Positions 60,285 through 64,000 of a stretch of 64,000 bases of DNA are shown here, in pieces. Numbering within the stretch: the stretch's first letter is position 1; each line of letters opens with the position of its first letter. The DNA is from Blautia glucerasea (GTDB taxonomy: Bacteria; Bacillota; Clostridia; Lachnospirales; Lachnospiraceae). Below the pieces are notes generated by a model. That model did no database searches. It had not been told where the DNA came from and saw only the letters and a program-made list of their open reading frames with translations. The DNA lies in the NCBI RefSeq assembly GCF_020537505.1, contig NZ_JAJBMO010000013.1, positions 31,540-95,539 of the forward strand. Reading direction: 5' to 3'. The translations under genes were made by a program, and so were the position numbers.

Positions 60285-62699
60285 ATGGAATTGAATTCCC
60301 TTCTGTCCAATTTTGAAAAACAGCTCCATATCTCAGGACATGAACAGAACACCCTCTACGGTTTCTTACGTTTTCTAAACAACCGAGGAAATTCAGGCAA
60401 TGAGTTTATCCCTTATGGTTTACTGATACAGTATGATGAACCCAGCTCTTATCAGGTTTTTCTTAATATTCTGGAATCTATTCTTCCTCAATTATCTACA
60501 AAGACCAGATATCAGCTTAAGCATGCAACGGAGAAAACACTATCTCAGATATCTCTTACAGCCCACATGAAAAAGCCTGGGGAAATTTTAGTGCTTACGG
60601 ATTGTGCGGAAGAAGGCTCTCTGGATAATCTTATTTTCCAATTTGAGGCATCGCCTGAAATTATAAAAATTGTATGTGTGCCGTCGAATGTAGTCGAAAA
60701 ACGTTTCCGCTCCAATGAACACTTTTTTTACCGAATTCTGGCCCGGCATATTCATCTTGAAAAATTACATTCCCGGGAGATCACAAATCAGTTTTTACAG
60801 CGGTTCAGCGAAAAAGGTTATATTGCTGCTCCTGATTTTTCAGAAGAGCTGGCTTATTATATTGAATCCATCTATGAAACTGCAGACTACCAAAATAATG
60901 AGTTTCTCCTGGATTTAATGAGGCGGATCGAGCTGCAGATGGAAGAAACAAATGGTATAGCTGCCTACAGAAACGGGCTGCCTGTAGATACCGCTTTTAT
61001 TCCTTACTCTAAGAGAGTCCTGTCCCGAAAGCAGTCTGAACTCCAGGCTCTTAAGGATTCCGTTAAGACATTGCCTGCTATTGCAACGCCACCTAAATCG
61101 CCAGACTTTCCACTTCCAGCATTGGAAAATGAAGCCGAAATCCACATACAATCACATCAATTTACTTCGGAGCGCCAGCATACAAATGTGCTTTTACTTG
61201 CTTTAAGTACTTTACGGAAAAATATAGGAAAATCCGAATTCAAATATAATTTCAACGGATGTCAGGGAAGCGTTATCGGACGTTATCAGTTGGATCCCAT
61301 TCCCAAAATGCTGGATGAATTGCTTGCCCAGACCAACGAGAACCTTGATAAGATCATTATGCTCTGCACGGATAAAACTCTCGAAGAAGTAACGGTTACA
61401 ACACCTGAATCCACTACCATTACCACCTCCCCCTTGGAATATTTTAAGGCTCAGGTCCGTAACTATATGAATCCCGATCTGGACGATAAGGAGCGTTTTC
61501 TTCCTGTAAATATTTCCCAATCCTCTCCTTACGAGGGAATTCAAAAGGTTATTAATATACTTCGCAGCATACATAACCCAATCCTGTACCTTGATACCCA
61601 TGGTGGAATCCGCGGTATCCAACGTATCATGGAAGCAACTGTTTCCCTTTTGAAAATAGAAGGGATCAAGATCAAAGAAGCGTATAGTGTGGAATTTTCT
61701 GAAGAATCTAAGGAGAGCATTATTACTTCCGAAACTGAAAATATGAAAATTTTTGACTTTGTTGCAGGAATCAATGAATTCATTTCATGTGGAAGAGCCA
61801 ATACCCTAATGGAATATTCTGACTCCTGCCATCCTCAAGAAAAAACATCGGAGAAGGATTTTATAAATGCAATTCAGAATGTAGCTAATGGTATCCAATG
61901 GTGTTGTATTCCGGAATTTGAAAATGGTCTGAAAAACCTTCAGAATTTTTTTGCCACGCCAGCTGCTAAGACCACAAATAAAAATACTTCCTATCTGGAA
62001 ATTTATAAGCAGGACATCAAACAGGATTACAAAAAGCTTGTGGAACAACACACTGTAGCAGATGAAATAAACTGGTGCATTTCCAAAGGTTTTTACCAGC
62101 AGGCTCTGACTTTGATCGAGTCCAAGGTTTCCTCTTTGCTTGTAGATGATTGGAAAGTTTTAGAAGTAAACCAGCCTTATCAACCTATTACCCAAGGACA
62201 GGCAAGCTCTTACATTGTTAACGACGCATACGCACCGGCAACACTTAATGACCTTTTCAATGCATTCGTGTATCCCATGACGACTGAAATCTTAAACAAT
62301 GGTACAAGAGGATTCTTTTTGCCCCGAGAGCTTTTCAATCAGCTAACGGATCACGATTACCAAAATTTTTTAAGTGCCATCCAGACCAGCCCAAGATTTC
62401 CAATTTCGCCTGAAGATATAAGCACTTATCTAAATAACGCTTTAAAAAAGCCTACAGTTTCATTAAGAATGAACGGTCAAGGTTTTACCAGAAAAGTTGC
62501 AGTACCGGAACCGTTTATTATTTCTGACTCCTTGGATAAGGCTATATTGTTCCAGCTGCTTATACTGCATAAGGCACTAAAAGATGTCCGAAATACTATG
62601 AACCACGCTTCGTCCGAATTGAGCTATGAACTAAACGCTATTGTACTTGCATTAAAATATTACATGATCTGGCTTGAAAAGCTGAATCCAGCGAAATAG
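60285..62699 (+). CDS. CARF-HEPN ancillary effector with N-terminal AAA-like domain
   Basis: An 804-residue protein divergent from the cas operon. Residues about 1-220 look like an AAA+ module of the SpoVK/CbxX sort (IYLVLTD-like Walker B at 102-108, RFRSNEHFFYRILARHIHLE, lid helices up to LDLMRRIELQ) but have no GxxxxGK[ST] Walker A. Residues about 298-510 form a Csx1/Csm6-type CARF domain (NVLLLALSTLRKNIG, then the diagnostic LYLDTHGGIRGIQ at 434-446). Residues about 600-804 are helical and end with the HEPN motif RNTMNH (R769-x4-H774), the RNase site. It should be an RNase switched on by cyclic oligoadenylate from Cas10. GAGG precedes the ATG. Confidence 0.8.
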   Translation: MELNSLLSNFEKQLHISGHEQNTLYGFLRFLNNRGNSGNEFIPYGLLIQYDEPSSYQVFLNILESILPQLSTKTRYQLKHATEKTLSQISLTAHMKKPGEILVLTDCAEEGSLDNLIFQFEASPEIIKIVCVPSNVVEKRFRSNEHFFYRILARHIHLEKLHSREITNQFLQRFSEKGYIAAPDFSEELAYYIESIYETADYQNNEFLLDLMRRIELQMEETNGIAAYRNGLPVDTAFIPYSKRVLSRKQSELQALKDSVKTLPAIATPPKSPDFPLPALENEAEIHIQSHQFTSERQHTNVLLLALSTLRKNIGKSEFKYNFNGCQGSVIGRYQLDPIPKMLDELLAQTNENLDKIIMLCTDKTLEEVTVTTPESTTITTSPLEYFKAQVRNYMNPDLDDKERFLPVNISQSSPYEGIQKVINILRSIHNPILYLDTHGGIRGIQRIMEATVSLLKIEGIKIKEAYSVEFSEESKESIITSETENMKIFDFVAGINEFISCGRANTLMEYSDSCHPQEKTSEKDFINAIQNVANGIQWCCIPEFENGLKNLQNFFATPAAKTTNKNTSYLEIYKQDIKQDYKKLVEQHTVADEINWCISKGFYQQALTLIESKVSSLLVDDWKVLEVNQPYQPITQGQASSYIVNDAYAPATLNDLFNAFVYPMTTEILNNGTRGFFLPRELFNQLTDHDYQNFLSAIQTSPRFPISPEDISTYLNNALKKPTVSLRMNGQGFTRKVAVPEPFIISDSLDKAILFQLLILHKALKDVRNTMNHASSELSYELNAIVLALKYYMIWLEKLNPAK

Positions 62700-62724
62700 C
62701 CAGATCTATATTTATTTTTTATAT

Positions 62725-62824
62725 GGATGCTTCTTTTTGTCGGGAGCATCCTTGTTTTTATGTTTTAGCAATATATTTTTTAAAAAACAGCCTAATCATT
62801 TAGTGAGAATGATTAGGCTGTTTT
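62725..62824 (+). terminator. Tandem terminators after the CARF-HEPN gene
   Basis: First hairpin GGATGCT / AGCATCC followed by TTGTTTTT (62725-62757). Second hairpin AAAACAGCCTAATCATT / AATGATTAGGCTGTTTT (62784-62824). A degenerate copy of the second recurs at about 63464-63500, just left of array 3. Confidence 0.8.
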
Positions 62825-62890
62825 GTTTCATTTTCGGTCAAAAAGGCGAAACGGATATCTCGGGTGGGGCGAGTTTTTTGTGAATGGATT

Positions 62891-63202
62891 AATTTAATTC
62901 GTTATAGGTAAGGTACAACATTTATTACTATGGATCGAGTTGACGCAATTCACAAAACGGTTTCAATTCCTCATAGGTAAGGTACAACGAACCTTTATGG
63001 AATTACGGTTCAATGAAGGAGCTGTTGTGTTTCAATTCCTTATGGGGTAAGGTACAACAACAGTATCCGCAGCAACAGTAAATGCTCCATATGGCTGTTT
63101 CAATTCCTTATAGGTAAGGTACAACGCGGATTGACGAAAGAATGGTCAAAAAACTTCTCAAGGAGATGGGTGTGTTTCAATTCCTTATAGGTAAGGTACA
63201 AC
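62891..63202 (-). CRISPR. CRISPR array 2: five repeats, four spacers
   Basis: Repeats at 62891-62919 (degenerate), 62960-62988, 63029-63058 (one extra base), 63097-63125 and 63174-63202, with spacers of 40, 40, 38 and 48 nt. Same repeat family as array 1 (ends ATTGAAAC on the minus strand). The degenerate repeat is again the leftmost, and the leader is on the right. Confidence 0.95.
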
Positions 63203-63368
63203 AACAGTATTTACGCTGTTCTTAAGATTCATTATTACAGATTTGATTACTTTTTGCAAGTTTTTTTCAAAAAAGTCGGTCAATCGAATTTAGTGAAATG
63301 CTAATATTCCTTGATTTTACGGCATTTTGTGAAAACTGATTTTAAGGCTGGAGATTGACCGACTTTTT
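63203..63368 (-). promoter_or_regulatory. Leader of CRISPR array 2 (promoter plus hairpin)
   Basis: Minus-strand promoter TTGCAA (63254-63259), 17 bp, AATAAT (63231-63236). Upstream of it, a 16-bp stem AAAAAGTCGGTCAATC / GATTGACCGACTTTTT (63270-63285 and 63353-63368) acts as a terminator-like insulator. Nearly identical to the leader of array 3. Confidence 0.75.
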
Positions 63369-63495
63369 CTTGTGTCTTTCCTCCCTCTCTTTTATGTACT
63401 TCATTCTACTCTTTTTCTATTTTTTTCGAAAGTTAATCCGAATATTTTGTTATATATAAAAAATAGCCTAATCATCTCATCGGAATGATTAAGCT

Positions 63496-63659
63496 GTTCT
63501 AATTCCTTATAGGTAAGGTACAACTTCACACATAAGTGTAAGCAGTGATAATCATAGGTTTCAATTCCTTATAGGTAAAATACAACGAACTGGCTAAAAA
63601 AGGTGTCATGCCACCTGAGTGGGCAGAAGAGTTTCAATTCCTTATAGGTAAGGTACAAC
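63496..63659 (-). CRISPR. CRISPR array 3: three repeats, two spacers
   Basis: Repeats at 63496-63524 (variant at its left end), 63558-63586 (GGTAAAATAC variant) and 63631-63659, with spacers of 33 and 44 nt. It lies about 300 bp right of array 2. The flanking hairpin on the left and the leader on the right are duplicated from the array 2 module, so the two arrays arose by segmental duplication. Confidence 0.93.
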
Positions 63660-63826
63660 ACAGCATTTATGCTGTTCTTAAGGTTCATTATTACAGATTT
63701 GGTTACTTTTTGCAAGTTTTTTCGAAAAAAGTCGGTCAATCGAATTTCGTGAAATGCTAATATTCCTTGATTTTACGGCATTTTTGTGAAAACTGATTTT
63801 AAGGCTGGAGATCGACCGACTTTTTT
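63660..63826 (-). promoter_or_regulatory. Leader of CRISPR array 3 (promoter plus hairpin)
   Basis: Minus-strand promoter TTGCAA (63710-63715), 17 bp, AATAAT (63687-63692). Repeat-proximal palindrome ACAGCAT-TT-ATGCTGT (63661-63676). Distal stem GTCGGTCAAT / ATCGACCGAC with flanking A6/T6 (63725-63826), which would block read-through from the rRNA operon. Confidence 0.75.
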
Positions 63827-63845
63827 ATTGTGAATTTTGAGTAAT

Positions 63846-63875
63846 AAAAAAACGATAACCAAATGGCTACCGTTT
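63846..63875 (-). terminator. Terminator of the rRNA operon
   Basis: On the minus strand AACGGTAGCC pairs with GGTTATCGTT (two G-T pairs) and is followed by TTTTTTT. It lies about 70 bp downstream of the 23S end. Confidence 0.75.
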
Positions 63876-63945
63876 AGGTTCTGTACCTTCAAAACTACAT
63901 ACATGTTACATCCTAATGGAATCATTCTTCAACCTTGCGATTGTT

Positions 63946-64000
63946 GGTCAAGCCCTCACCCTATTAGTAACAGTCAGCTCCATGTGTTACCACACTTCCA
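63946..64000 (-). rRNA. 23S ribosomal RNA, 3' end (partial)
   Basis: Read on the minus strand, the last 55 bases of the window contain GGAAGTGTGGTAACACATGG and CTAATAGGGTGAGGGCTTGA, then CC, the familiar 3' end of clostridial 23S rRNA. The gene continues beyond the right edge. No 5S rRNA follows before the terminator. Confidence 0.85.

Overview
The window looks like a chromosomal segment of a Gram-positive, strictly anaerobic gut Firmicute of the family Lachnospiraceae; Blautia or a close relative is my best guess (inference). The signs are strong AGGAGG ribosome binding sites, an A+T-leaning genome, SpaA-type surface proteins with a VKTGD-like sorting signal, small conserved proteins I associate with this family, an Rrf2 regulator, and sigma-A-like promoters. 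There are about 46 genes or gene remnants. One rRNA operon ends at the right edge.

Left part (1-31 kb) is mostly core genome: a partial RluA-type pseudouridine synthase, an aconitase-family hydratase, a secreted transglutaminase-like protein, an N-terminally truncated SpaA adhesin, RNase H, a D-2-hydroxyacid dehydrogenase, then a cell-wall block (MurF, Ddl, L,D-transpeptidase), an aminotransferase and an rRNA-methyltransferase-like protein. A rhamnoside module follows (16.6-25.0 kb): an AraC-type response regulator, a LytS-type sensor kinase, a divergent solute-binding protein with no permease, and a 1237-residue secreted GH78 rhamnosidase. After that come a Cys-rich mini-protein, a radical SAM enzyme, a DUF308 membrane protein, a TetR regulator and a GGDEF-EAL protein.

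Middle part (31-44 kb): an OmpR-type response regulator and a very large sensor kinase, then a defence island transcribed leftward. The island holds a type I restriction-modification operon (hsdR-hsdS-hsdM), a reverse transcriptase of the bacterial defence kind followed by a DUF2971-like gene, a tiny divergent peptide gene, and an AlbA_2/winged-helix remnant broken at a poly-A tract. A complete oppABCDF peptide transporter and an Rrf2 regulator follow (44.5-51.3 kb).

Right part (51.4-63.9 kb): a type III-D CRISPR-Cas locus of the subunit-fusion variant kind (Cas10, Cas7-Cas5-Cas11, Cas7-2x, Csx19, Cas7 with insertion, Cas6), preceded by a small Rossmann-like gene and a divergent 804-residue CARF-HEPN protein with an N-terminal AAA-like domain that lacks Walker A. 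Three CRISPR arrays, all read leftward, each have a conserved leader made of a terminator hairpin plus a promoter. No cas1 or cas2 is present. The 3' end of a 23S rRNA lies at the right edge.

Unusual non-coding structure includes a hairpin element of about 195 bp in three copies (25.5, 32.0 and 44.2 kb) with compensatory stem changes, a family of short palindromes (GTTACTG...CAGTAAC), and a palindromic TTTAGC-NN-RCTAAA motif shared by the hydratase and aminotransferase promoters.
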